From: Bacillota bacterium
GTDB taxonomy: Bacteria > Bacillota > Clostridia > Lutisporales > Lutisporaceae
Direction: 5' to 3'
NCBI GenBank assembly: GCA_023230985.1
Contig: JALNWH010000092.1
Span: 1 to 7,730 of the forward strand
Length of the DNA stretch: 7,730 nucleotides
A program made the translations under genes and the position numbers. The notes under the pieces are model-generated. The model was not told the origin of the DNA. It saw only the letters and a list, made by a program, of their open reading frames with translations, and ran no database searches. This document shows positions 1-7,662 of the stretch, piece by piece (within the stretch, counting starts at the first letter, position 1; each line of letters begins with the position of its first letter).

Positions 1-742
1 AGCAATTACTCCAAAAACCAAAGCAATAATGATTGTACATCTTTATGGTCGTTGTGCTTATACTGATAAGATTGGAGAAATCTGTAAAAAATATCATTTG
101 AAATTGATAGAAGACAATGCACAAGCTCATGGTTGCTGTTTTGGAAATCAACGTACAGGTTCGTTGGGGGATACGGCAGGGCATAGTTTCTATCCGGGGA
201 AAAATCTCGGAGCTTTGGGAGATGCAGGAGCAGTAACGACTAACAATGATGAGTTGGCACATATAATCCGTGCCTTGGGTAATTACGGCTCTTCCCAAAA
301 ATATATCTGCGACTACCAAGGCTACAACAGCCGTTTAGATGAAATACAAGCTGCTGTATTGGGTGTAAAATTAAAATATCTCGACATTGACAATCAATTA
401 AGACGTGAAGTGGCCAAATATTATATGGAACATATCCATCATCCCGATATTATTTTACCGCAGATACAGGATTGGAAATCTCATGTATTTCATATTTTTC
501 CCATACGTTGTAAACAAAGAGATAAATTGCAAAGCTATTTACAGGATAAAGGTATACAAACGCTTATCCACTATCCCATTCCACCGCACAAACAAAAATG
601 TTATCCTGCATGGAATCATTTATCTTTTCCCATTACGGAACAAATTCATCAGGAAGAGTTGAGTTTACCGATAAGTCAAGTGATGTTTGAAAATGAAATG
701 GAAACTATTGTAAAAAGAATAAATGAATTTAAGATACTATGA
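1..742 (+). CDS. DegT/DnrJ/EryC1/StrS family sugar aminotransferase, 5'-truncated (FdtB/QdtB-like)
   Basis: This is a PLP-dependent aminotransferase that transfers an amino group, usually from glutamate, to a keto nucleotide sugar in the cytoplasm. The reading frame is open from base 2 and gives AITPKTKAI before the ATG at 29. Those residues match the family core, so the ATG is internal and the gene begins outside the window; about 246 of roughly 365-370 residues are present. Counting from that ATG, IEDNAQAHG (residues 27-35) holds Asp29, expected to contact the PLP ring nitrogen. SFYPGKNLGALGDAGA holds Lys58 (codon 200-202), the expected Schiff-base lysine. The C-terminal stretch GIQTLIHYPIPPH and LSLPIS resembles dTDP-3-keto-6-deoxyhexose 3-aminotransferases (FdtB, QdtB, TylB). 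I infer a dTDP-Fuc3N or dTDP-Qui3N type product; the two cannot be told apart here. The gene is visibly richer in GC than the next three. Its TGA overlaps the next ATG as ATGA. Confidence 0.92.
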   Translation, partial: AITPKTKAIMIVHLYGRCAYTDKIGEICKKYHLKLIEDNAQAHGCCFGNQRTGSLGDTAGHSFYPGKNLGALGDAGAVTTNNDELAHIIRALGNYGSSQKYICDYQGYNSRLDEIQAAVLGVKLKYLDIDNQLRREVAKYYMEHIHHPDIILPQIQDWKSHVFHIFPIRCKQRDKLQSYLQDKGIQTLIHYPIPPHKQKCYPAWNHLSFPITEQIHQEELSLPISQVMFENEMETIVKRINEFKIL

Positions 743-2232
743 GTACGGATAGAAATTCTTACGGTAATATCATAAAAGCAATTTCTTTATTTGGAGGAGT
801 TAAGATTTTTCGTATATTAGTGGGTATAATTTCAAATAAATTTATAGCTGTTTTGTTAGGAACTACTGGTATGGGGATTGCTGGTTTGATTACTTCTACT
901 ACAAGTTTTATTGCCTCATTAACCGGATTTGGATTACATACCAGTGCCGTAAGAGATGTTTCACAAGCTTATACATCAGGTGATCAAAATAAGATAAATA
1001 ATACTGTTTCCGTTTTAAGAAAATTAATTATTATTACGGGATTATTAGGAACTGTTGTTACTTTTATATTTTCAAATACGTTAAGCATTTGGGCATTTGG
1101 AAATAGTGAGTATTCAATAGGATTTAAAATAGTTTCCATAATCTTATTTATCGATCAACTGTGTATTGGACAAACGGTATTATTGCAAGGAACATTTCAT
1201 TATAAATATATGGCAAAAGCTTCTTTATTTGGAAGTATTGCAGGCTTATTATTAACTATACCTTTGTATTATATATGGAGGATTAATGCCATAATTCCGG
1301 CTATTATCATTGTTTCTTTAATAAACCTATCTCTAACAACTTTTTATGCAAAAAAACTAAGCTTTCAAAAAGTAAAAATGAATTTCAAAGAATTTTTTGC
1401 ACAAAGTAAAATTATGCTTGCTATGGGTTTAGCCATTGCAGCAGCAAGTGTAATCACCTTAGGACAAAATTATATTTTAAAAATATTCGTTTCAAACTAT
1501 GGCGATATTTCAGATGTGGGATTATATACGGCAGCTATAACCATATCAACAGCATATATAGGTGTGATTTTTTCAGCTATGGGTTCTGATTACGCTCCTC
1601 GTTTAGCTGCTGTTGCAAAAAATAACCAAGAAATGATACAAATAATAAATAAGCAAAGTGTATTATTAATTACAATTATCTGTCCTTTGATAATCACTTT
1701 CGTGGTTTTTGCAAAGCAAATTATTTTACTATTGTATTCCGCGGCATTTTTAGATATTGCAGGAATGGTAGAATGGATGATGATTGGAATGATATTTAGG
1801 GCAATAAGTTGGGCAATGTCTTTTTCTTTTGTGGCAAGAGGAGATTCCAAACAATTTTTTTGGAATGAATTGTTGGCAAATATATATTCTTTGATTTTTA
1901 TGGTGATTGGGTATTTTTTATATGGTTTTATAGGCATGGGTATTGCTTTTGCATTCAATTATTTGTGCTATACTATTCAAATGTATATTTTCACTTACAA
2001 GAGATTTCACTTTACATTTAATTTAGACTTTTTCAAAATAGTGTTGCCTCAAATAATTATTTGTATTTTCTTTTTTATAATTATACAATTCATAGGGTAT
2101 TCAACCCTTAGATATTTGATAGGCTCTATTTTTATTTTATTAATGTTAGCTTTTTCTGTATACTATTTAAATAGTATTATAAATATAAAAAATATATTTA
2201 ATCTTCTTAAGCACAAAATAAAAGATAAATAA
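739..2232 (+). CDS. wzx: Wzx-type O-antigen translocase (lipid-linked oligosaccharide flippase)
   Basis: This integral inner-membrane protein of 497 residues should move the lipid-linked repeat unit from the cytoplasmic to the periplasmic face. Hydrophobic stretches run through the whole length, roughly at residues 11-31, 35-62, 94-114, 128-150, 160-180, 183-203, 223-245, 260-282, 305-334, 340-365, 377-395, 396-418, 433-452 and 458-478. That makes 12-14 membrane segments, as expected for the polysaccharide transporter branch of the MOP superfamily. The N-terminal region (LFGGVKIFRILVGI, then LLGTTGMGIAGL) looks like the Bacteroidota O-antigen translocase group. The start overlaps the aminotransferase stop as ATGA, suggesting translational coupling. 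The C-terminus is lysine-rich (KHKIKDK). The specific sugar transported cannot be read from the sequence. A different MOP exporter is the only serious alternative, and position beside a polymerase argues for Wzx. Confidence 0.9.
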   Translation: MSTDRNSYGNIIKAISLFGGVKIFRILVGIISNKFIAVLLGTTGMGIAGLITSTTSFIASLTGFGLHTSAVRDVSQAYTSGDQNKINNTVSVLRKLIIITGLLGTVVTFIFSNTLSIWAFGNSEYSIGFKIVSIILFIDQLCIGQTVLLQGTFHYKYMAKASLFGSIAGLLLTIPLYYIWRINAIIPAIIIVSLINLSLTTFYAKKLSFQKVKMNFKEFFAQSKIMLAMGLAIAAASVITLGQNYILKIFVSNYGDISDVGLYTAAITISTAYIGVIFSAMGSDYAPRLAAVAKNNQEMIQIINKQSVLLITIICPLIITFVVFAKQIILLLYSAAFLDIAGMVEWMMIGMIFRAISWAMSFSFVARGDSKQFFWNELLANIYSLIFMVIGYFLYGFIGMGIAFAFNYLCYTIQMYIFTYKRFHFTFNLDFFKIVLPQIIICIFFFIIIQFIGYSTLRYLIGSIFILLMLAFSVYYLNSIINIKNIFNLLKHKIKDK

Positions 2233-2235
2233 AAA

Positions 2236-3522
2236 ATGTTGCAAAATTTACGTTTGTTTTTTTCTTGGATTCCGATTAAACATTTTTTTTTATTAGTATG
2301 TATTTTTTATTCTTCTAGTGCTATTACTTTTTATCAGTCTTCATTAGGATATGGCGTTCTTCTTGTTTTTTCGGTTTTAATGATGGTATTATATCGTATA
2401 CCCATTCATGCTAAATTACTTATTGCTTTATTTATTTGGTTGGTTTACTGTGTTATTTTGGTTTTAGTTTACGGAGAATTAGAATTAACTTTAAATCATT
2501 TTGTAAGATATGCTACCTTAATTTTGGCTTCATATACACTAATTAAATTATTTAGCACAAACCTTTTTTATAAATTTGAAAAGGCTGTAAGTGTATTAGC
2601 TATTATTTCATTGTTTTTTTGGCTTTGGCATTTGATAAGTCCTGGTAGTTTGACGACTTTTTCCAAAATTATTAATTTTGGAAGTATTGCCAATAGTTCA
2701 TTTAGAAACAGTGAATTTTATTACATATTATTTTATGTTTTAGAGATTTTTAGTTATTCCTCCAATACTTTGCAACGAAATTACGGTTTTTGTATCGAGC
2801 CGGTTGTTTTTGCTTGTTTTTTGCTTTCTGCATTGTTTTTTAATGTTATGCGTAATAATGGTTTTAAATGGAAAAACAATAAAAATTTATGGATATTAAT
2901 CCTTACACTTATTTCAACACAATCTACAACAGGAGTTTTTGCTTTTATGTTTTTTGTTATATATTATTTTATTTCGGATAAAAATCTTGGATTAAAAAGA
3001 TATATACTTTTTACACCTATTCTTGTTATTTTAATTATATTATTTATAAAAATTGATTTTCTTTTTCCAAAAATTAGTGAAATGTATCAAAATACATTAG
3101 AACTCGATGAAATGATTTACAGAAGTAATCCTAACGCAAGATTTTCTGCGGGTAGAATGGGGGGTCTTGTTATTGGATGGAATGATTTGATTTCTCATCC
3201 GATTTTAGGAATAGGTCCCAATTCATTAAGATCTTACGCATATACTAGTAACGCAGCTCTTTATAATACAAATGGATTTGCTGGAATTATGTCTATATTT
3301 GGATTATTTGGACTCAGTATTTATTTTTTTCTAACTATAAAAACTTCTATTTTTATATCAAAATTCTATAACATGAGACTTAAATTTGGTTTTTTTATTG
3401 TATTAACATTGTTATTAAATGGAGTGGGTGTTTATAGAACAGCTATATTTTTCTCATTAATAATTTTTTCATATTTTGTCACAAATAATAATTTATTAAA
3501 AAACACTAAAGAGGAAAAATAA
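2236..3522 (+). CDS. wzy: Wzy-like O-antigen/capsule repeat-unit polymerase
   Basis: This polytopic membrane protein of 428 residues probably joins flipped repeat units in the periplasm. About 11-12 hydrophobic segments are visible (for example 17-36, 38-54, 60-80, 116-136, 187-205, 217-247, 255-272, 346-368 and 401-416). A hydrophilic region at about 273-345 would be the large periplasmic loop typical of Wzy and WaaL proteins. It contains RFSAGRMGG and then SHPILGIGPNSLR (320-332), a common pattern in this superfamily. RNYGFCIEP (181-189) resembles the R-x-x-G-x-x-x-EP stretch of many exopolysaccharide polymerases. Wzy proteins diverge greatly, so the call rests on topology, these short motifs and the flippase next door. 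The ATG lies 3 bases after the flippase stop with no Shine-Dalgarno sequence. Base composition is extremely AT-rich, with long T runs such as nine T at 2283-2291. A WaaL-type ligase is the main alternative. Confidence 0.83.
   Translation: MLQNLRLFFSWIPIKHFFLLVCIFYSSSAITFYQSSLGYGVLLVFSVLMMVLYRIPIHAKLLIALFIWLVYCVILVLVYGELELTLNHFVRYATLILASYTLIKLFSTNLFYKFEKAVSVLAIISLFFWLWHLISPGSLTTFSKIINFGSIANSSFRNSEFYYILFYVLEIFSYSSNTLQRNYGFCIEPVVFACFLLSALFFNVMRNNGFKWKNNKNLWILILTLISTQSTTGVFAFMFFVIYYFISDKNLGLKRYILFTPILVILIILFIKIDFLFPKISEMYQNTLELDEMIYRSNPNARFSAGRMGGLVIGWNDLISHPILGIGPNSLRSYAYTSNAALYNTNGFAGIMSIFGLFGLSIYFFLTIKTSIFISKFYNMRLKFGFFIVLTLLLNGVGVYRTAIFFSLIIFSYFVTNNNLLKNTKEEK
3510..3515 (+). promoter_or_regulatory. 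Shine-Dalgarno-like site for the GT2 gene
   Basis: AGAGGA lies 6 bases before the ATG at 3522, inside the last codons of the polymerase gene. It is the only clear purine-rich ribosome-binding motif at any junction in this window, and it supports ATG 3522 as the start. That start overlaps the upstream TAA by one base (TAATG). Whether the host depends on such motifs is uncertain, since many Bacteroidota initiate without them. Confidence 0.45.
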
Positions 3523-4436
3523 TGATTCCAAAAATTTCGGTTGCAATTATTACATACAATCAAGAACATTTAATAGGGAGAGCTTTAGATTCTGTCCTAA
3601 AGCAAAAAGAATATATTTATGAAATTATTATCAGCGATGATTGTTCAACAGATAATAATTGGCAGGTAATTATGGATTATTACTATCGTTATTCGGATTT
3701 AATTAAACCGTTTAGACAAGAAATTAATCTTGGAATTAATCGAAATCAAGAATTTATCTGGACTAAACCATGTGGTAATATTGTCATACAACTTTCTGGG
3801 GATGATGAGTTGTGTGAAGGAGTTTTAAAAGCTGCTATTGATAAAGTAAATGCTGAAAATATAGATGTTTTAAATGATAATTTTGTAATATATACAGATT
3901 ATGAAACAATTTTACCCGACGGAAGTAGAAAACGTATCTCTAATTATTTGATTGAGAAAAATTACAATCCGATAAGTCTTAAAATAAGGAATCTTATTTG
4001 TAATAGGACGACACTTGTTAGCATTTCGGTTTATAAGAAATTTCACTTGAGTAGACCCGATTTGGGAATATTTTCCGATGGATTAATTGATATTCAAACA
4101 CAAATATATGCAAATAAAAATTATTATATTCCTATAATAGGGTCTATTTACTATGCCGGAATAGGAGTTTCAGCCAACTATGACAGACAAGATTATTATA
4201 CAACAAGAATTGAGGCAAACAATGAAATGGAAAAAACGTTAAATTTGGATGGGAAAGATAAAAATTATATTAAATATTTAAATCATTATTTAATGTTTTG
4301 CATGAACCCTTCAATGGGTAGATTTTTTAAAACATGGAAATATCATTTGAAAAGTATTTATATCAAAGAAGAGTTAAATTTATTAAGGTTGTTTAGAAGA
4401 TTGATTAGTATGTTAATTCGATTTATTAAAAATTGA
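3522..4436 (+). CDS. Glycosyltransferase family 2 protein (GT-A fold)
   Basis: This cytoplasmic or membrane-associated inverting glycosyltransferase of 304 residues should add one sugar to the growing lipid-linked repeat unit. The N-terminus carries the standard family 2 opening, PKISVAIITYNQEHLIGRAL (3-22). It is followed by EIIISDDCSTD (34-44), where Asp39 and Asp40 would contact the nucleotide, and by QLSGDDEL (90-97), where Asp94-Asp95 take the place of the metal-binding DXD motif. This is a normal length for the family. The C-terminus is basic (LRLFRRLISMLIRFIKN) and could rest on the membrane surface, but no clear transmembrane helix is present. The gene starts within the polymerase stop codon and has a Shine-Dalgarno-like site ahead of it. 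Donor and acceptor sugars cannot be inferred from sequence. Confidence 0.9.
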   Translation: MIPKISVAIITYNQEHLIGRALDSVLKQKEYIYEIIISDDCSTDNNWQVIMDYYYRYSDLIKPFRQEINLGINRNQEFIWTKPCGNIVIQLSGDDELCEGVLKAAIDKVNAENIDVLNDNFVIYTDYETILPDGSRKRISNYLIEKNYNPISLKIRNLICNRTTLVSISVYKKFHLSRPDLGIFSDGLIDIQTQIYANKNYYIPIIGSIYYAGIGVSANYDRQDYYTTRIEANNEMEKTLNLDGKDKNYIKYLNHYLMFCMNPSMGRFFKTWKYHLKSIYIKEELNLLRLFRRLISMLIRFIKN

Positions 4437-4442
4437 TAATCT

Positions 4443-5627
4443 ATGCGTTCATTAAAAATATTAATTTCTCATACGAGTGTATATAAAAAATCGGGGTGGG
4501 GGCGTATTTTCCCGCTTGCCCTTGGATTAGTCAAAAACGGGAATAAAGTTACTATCCTTACAACCAATCCAAACTTCTCATTTTTTATTAAAAAAGAAAT
4601 AGTTTCAGATATTGAGATTATTATTTTCCCCGAAATTGTTCCAAAAAAGCTTTCGAGAATGGGATTTGGGTTTTTAAGCCTCATTTTAAGAATAATATAT
4701 GTAATTTTTAATCAATACGATGTTGTACATACAGACAACGGACACCGGCCTTCCTCAGGCATTCCTTGCAGATTACACAAACGATTACATAACTCAATTT
4801 ATGTGGCAGAATGGTATGATTGGTATGGAAAAGGAGGAGCATATGATCATAAGCATAAACTATTTAAAGTGTTATTTGGTTGGTATGAATTAAAATATGA
4901 AATAAAAGATAAAAAGTTTGCCGATGGTGTTGTCGTGCTTTCAGATGTATTAAAAGAAAGGGCAGAACAATTTAAACAGCAAGAAAGAATTATTAAAATA
5001 CATGGGGGATCAGATGTTTATAATATACCTTTTTTATATGATAATTCGCAATTAAAAGAGAAATATTGTATTTCAAAAGATACATTAACATTGGGATATA
5101 TTGATAGAACCGGATCTGATTTAGAAGAAATCATGCCAATAATTAATGTTCTATATAACAATAATATTAAAATTAAAGTATTACAATTTGGAGAATCAAA
5201 TAATATATTTAATAATATTAATCATGATATACGCGATAAATTTATATTATTTGGATGGACAGATTTTTCTAAAGAATATGAAAAATTACAATGTGTAGAT
5301 ATTTTTTTTCTTTTTAAAGAAGATGTGCTTACTAGTAAAGCAGGTTGGCCTAATTGCATAGGTGATTATTTGGCATGCGGACGCCCCGTTTTATTAAATC
5401 CCGTAGGTGAAGTAATAGATTTTGTAACGCAATATCCATTTGCGTTTATTGAAACTTCCAGAGACGAAAAGGATATTTATGCTAAAATTCAATATATTAT
5501 AGAAAATAAAGAGATGTTAAAAGAAAAGGGACCCTCTATAAGAAATCTGGCAGAGGATGTTATTTCTTGGGATAATAAAAGTAAAACTTTGCTTGATTTT
5601 TATCATACATTATTATCTATCAAATAA
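4443..5627 (+). CDS. GT4-like glycosyltransferase (GT-B fold) with altered EX7E motif
   Basis: This protein of 394 residues is a probable retaining glycosyltransferase acting on the lipid-linked repeat unit. The N-terminal half shows KILISHTSVYKKSGWGR (5-21), with a glycine-containing loop like the one near the acceptor site of GT4 enzymes, then DVVHTDNG (93-100) and VAEWYDWYG (121-129). HGGSD (187-191) sits where GT4 enzymes have a P-N-G-x-D-like linker motif. The C-terminal half has GWPNCIGDYLACGRPVLL (301-318) and NPVGE (319-323), matching the donor-site helix. The usual E-x7-E pair is not intact: Asp308 takes the place of the second Glu and Ala300 that of the first. An in-frame TAA at 4437-4439, directly after the upstream TGA, fixes ATG 4443 as the first available start. 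The gap from the previous gene is 6 bases. Substrates are unknown. Confidence 0.87.
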   Translation: MRSLKILISHTSVYKKSGWGRIFPLALGLVKNGNKVTILTTNPNFSFFIKKEIVSDIEIIIFPEIVPKKLSRMGFGFLSLILRIIYVIFNQYDVVHTDNGHRPSSGIPCRLHKRLHNSIYVAEWYDWYGKGGAYDHKHKLFKVLFGWYELKYEIKDKKFADGVVVLSDVLKERAEQFKQQERIIKIHGGSDVYNIPFLYDNSQLKEKYCISKDTLTLGYIDRTGSDLEEIMPIINVLYNNNIKIKVLQFGESNNIFNNINHDIRDKFILFGWTDFSKEYEKLQCVDIFFLFKEDVLTSKAGWPNCIGDYLACGRPVLLNPVGEVIDFVTQYPFAFIETSRDEKDIYAKIQYIIENKEMLKEKGPSIRNLAEDVISWDNKSKTLLDFYHTLLSIK

Positions 5628-5632
5628 AAGTC

Positions 5633-6583
5633 ATGAAAGTTTTATTTGTTTGTAGCGGAAATTCAAAGCATGGAATTAGTACTATTATTAAGAAACAGGC
5701 ATTATCATTAGAAAAACATATAAAAGATTTAAAAATAGATTACTTTGGCATACAAGGCAAAGGAATAATAGGTTATTTGCGTAATATAAAACCATTAAAG
5801 AATCTTTTGAAAAACAATAGTTATGATATTATTCATGCCCATTATTCTTTTTCAGCCTTTTGTGCTTCTTTAGCCGGAGCTAAACCTTTGGCAGTAACGT
5901 TAATGGGAAGTGATGTAAAGGCAAACTTTTTCAACAAATATCTAATCAAGTTTTTTGCTTTTTTTTATCAGTGGCAACATCTTATTGTACAGTCAGAAGA
6001 TATGAAAAAGACTTTAGGTATGAGAAAGGTGCACGTTATTCCTAATGGAATTGATTTGCATATATTTGTCCCCATGGATAAAAAAAAATGTCAAAAACAA
6101 TTAGGATGGGATGAGTGGAAAAAGCATATTTTGTTTCCTGCTAATCCTATTCGTTACGAAAAAAATTATGTACTTGCATTACAATCTATAAAGTCATTAG
6201 GTGATATCAACTTGGAACTGCATTATTTTGAAAATGTTTCTCACTCAGAAACTCCTTTATGGTATAATGCAGCTGATGTAATTTTGTTAACGAGTTTATG
6301 GGAAGGAAGTCCAAATGTTATCAAAGAAGCGATGGCTTGCAACAAATCTATTGTGGCAACAAATGTAGGAGATATAGAATTATTATTTGGCAAAGAAGAT
6401 GGATTTTATATTACTAAATTTAATGTAAAAGATTGTGCTGAAAATATTAAACAGGCTTTTGTTTTTTTACATAATAAAACAAATACTAAAGGAAGAGATC
6501 GATTAATCGCTATTAGGCAAGATGATGTTTCAATAGCAAAAAGAATATATAATTTATATGATAATATTATAAATAAATCATGA
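5633..6583 (+). CDS. Glycosyltransferase family 4 protein (GT-B fold)
   Basis: This retaining glycosyltransferase of 316 residues probably adds another sugar to the repeat unit at the cytoplasmic membrane face. Motifs appear in the expected order: KVLFVCSGNSKHGIS (2-16) as the first beta strand and loop, DIIHAHYSFSAF (65-76), TLMGSDV (89-95), IPNGIDLHIF (136-145) as the interdomain linker, and EGSPNVIKEAMACN (224-237). The last contains an intact E-x7-E pair at Glu224 and Glu232. It is shorter than the typical 350-400 residues; the region between the linker and the E-x7-E motif looks compact, but no motif is missing. The ATG follows the upstream stop by 5 bases, and the TGA overlaps the next start as ATGA. 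A run of nine A at 6080-6088 lies mid-gene. Sugar specificity cannot be assigned. Confidence 0.92.
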   Translation: MKVLFVCSGNSKHGISTIIKKQALSLEKHIKDLKIDYFGIQGKGIIGYLRNIKPLKNLLKNNSYDIIHAHYSFSAFCASLAGAKPLAVTLMGSDVKANFFNKYLIKFFAFFYQWQHLIVQSEDMKKTLGMRKVHVIPNGIDLHIFVPMDKKKCQKQLGWDEWKKHILFPANPIRYEKNYVLALQSIKSLGDINLELHYFENVSHSETPLWYNAADVILLTSLWEGSPNVIKEAMACNKSIVATNVGDIELLFGKEDGFYITKFNVKDCAENIKQAFVFLHNKTNTKGRDRLIAIRQDDVSIAKRIYNLYDNIINKS

Positions 6584-7650
6584 AAATACTTATAGACATC
6601 GGTCATCCTGCTCATGTGCATTATTTTAGGAATTTTATCAAGGAAATGGAACAAAGAGGACATGAATTCTTGATAATTGCCAAAAATAGAAATGTAGCTC
6701 ATTATTTATTAGATTACTATAAAATAAAGTATATAAAACGTCCGGACTATCCGGCTTCGGTTTTTCTGAAATTGTTTAAAATGCCTTTAACCGATTGTTT
6801 TGTAATTTGGAAATGTTTACGTTTTCATCCGGATCTTTTAATAGGTTTTTCAGGTATACATATTGCACATGCAGGTTGGATGCTTAAGATACCAAGTATA
6901 GTAATTGACGATACGGATCATGCAAGATTAGAACATGCCTCTTATTCTCCCTTTGCAAGTGTTATTCTAACGCCGAAATATTTCAGAAAAGATTTTGGCA
7001 AAAAACACATTAAATTCGATGGTTCAACAGAACTATTTTATTTGCATCCCGATTATTATGTGCCCAATGATGACATTTATGAACTTTTAGGTATCGAAAA
7101 AGGACGTCCATATATTCTTATACGGTTTGTTAGATGGCATTCCAGCCATGATTTAGGTCAAAAAGGGCTAAGTATGGAAGATAAAATTCAGGCTGTAAAA
7201 ACATTGTCAATATCTCATAAGGTTTTCATTTCTTCAGAAGCTGCCCTTCCGGATGAGATAGCAGAATATCAAATTAATATACCGCCCGAAAGAATGCATG
7301 ATGTATTATATTATGCGGATTTATTTTTTGGTGAAAGTGGAACGATGGCAACGGAAGCAGCATTTCTTGGAACACCGGCTGTTGATATAGCTACTTCTGC
7401 TCTACTAGTTGGTGTTTTTGAACCCTTTATTGATTCCGGATTATTGCATGTTATTCCAGATGGTAAATTTGCTTTACAAAAAGCATTGGAGATTATTAAA
7501 AATAAAACTTCCATAAAAAAGAGCATAAATGAAAAGAAATTGTTTGATAATTTTGATCTAACAAAGTTCTTAATTTATTTTACTGAAAATTATCCGGATA
7601 GTTTTGATAAGTGTAAAGAAAACGATAATGTTGTAACTAATAATTTTTAA
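6580..7650 (+). CDS. DUF354 domain-containing protein (GT-B-like, function unknown)
   Basis: This protein of 356 residues belongs to the DUF354 group, recognised by its N-terminus KILIDIGHPAHVHYFRNFI (2-20), with conserved-looking Asp6, His9, His12 and His14. Further pieces are PDLLIGFSG (84-92), VIDDTDHA (108-115), DGSTELFYLHPDY (147-159) and GESGTMATEAAFLGTPA (251-267). The last is reminiscent of the C-terminal nucleotide-binding segment of UDP-GlcNAc 2-epimerases and MurG-type GT-B proteins. There is no signal peptide or transmembrane helix, so it is probably cytoplasmic. The family has no firmly established activity that I know of. A glycosyltransferase, or an enzyme acting on a nucleotide-linked amino sugar, are both plausible inferences. 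The start overlaps the GT4 stop as ATGA, and a PIG-L deacetylase gene follows after 12 bases. The C-terminal tail (ENDNVVTNNF) is polar and probably disordered. Confidence 0.85.
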   Translation: MKILIDIGHPAHVHYFRNFIKEMEQRGHEFLIIAKNRNVAHYLLDYYKIKYIKRPDYPASVFLKLFKMPLTDCFVIWKCLRFHPDLLIGFSGIHIAHAGWMLKIPSIVIDDTDHARLEHASYSPFASVILTPKYFRKDFGKKHIKFDGSTELFYLHPDYYVPNDDIYELLGIEKGRPYILIRFVRWHSSHDLGQKGLSMEDKIQAVKTLSISHKVFISSEAALPDEIAEYQINIPPERMHDVLYYADLFFGESGTMATEAAFLGTPAVDIATSALLVGVFEPFIDSGLLHVIPDGKFALQKALEIIKNKTSIKKSINEKKLFDNFDLTKFLIYFTENYPDSFDKCKENDNVVTNNF

Positions 7651-7662
7651 CAATTTAATGGA

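Noticed and set aside
29..31. ATG at 29 as the true start of the aminotransferase
   Set aside because: The frame stays open upstream to the window edge and encodes family-like residues (AITPKTKAI), so this Met is internal.
405..662. Small + strand open frame inside the aminotransferase gene
   Set aside because: It lies in another frame of a gene with clear family motifs, and its translation shows no recognisable domain.
1590..1958. 122-codon - strand open frame opposite wzx
   Set aside because: It is antisense to membrane-segment coding in wzx, with no domain or start signal; a chance product of AT-rich sequence.
4493..4503. G-rich patch (GGGGTGGGGG) as a structured regulatory element
   Set aside because: It encodes the conserved SGWGR loop of the GT4-like protein, and there are too few G runs for a four-tract quadruplex.
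4469..4684. 71-codon - strand open frame opposite the first GT4-like gene
   Set aside because: It is fully embedded in a well-supported gene and has no motif of its own.
5160..5226. Repeated AATAATATTA-like words
   Set aside because: These are simple AT-rich codons for Asn and Ile within the GT4-like gene, with no regular spacing or longer repeat unit.
6406..6702. 98-codon - strand open frame spanning the GT4/DUF354 junction
   Set aside because: It is antisense to two well-supported genes and shows no family features.
6742..6754. Inverted repeat CCGGA-CTA-TCCGG as a terminator or regulatory hairpin
   Set aside because: It has only a 5-bp stem, sits within the DUF354 coding sequence and has no following T run.
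7311..7526. 71-codon - strand open frame opposite the DUF354 gene
   Set aside because: It is a shadow of the conserved GESGTMATEA region on the other strand.
7658..7660. ATG at 7658 as the PIG-L start
   Set aside because: This frame hits a TAA after five codons; ATG 7663 gives the PIG-L motif.
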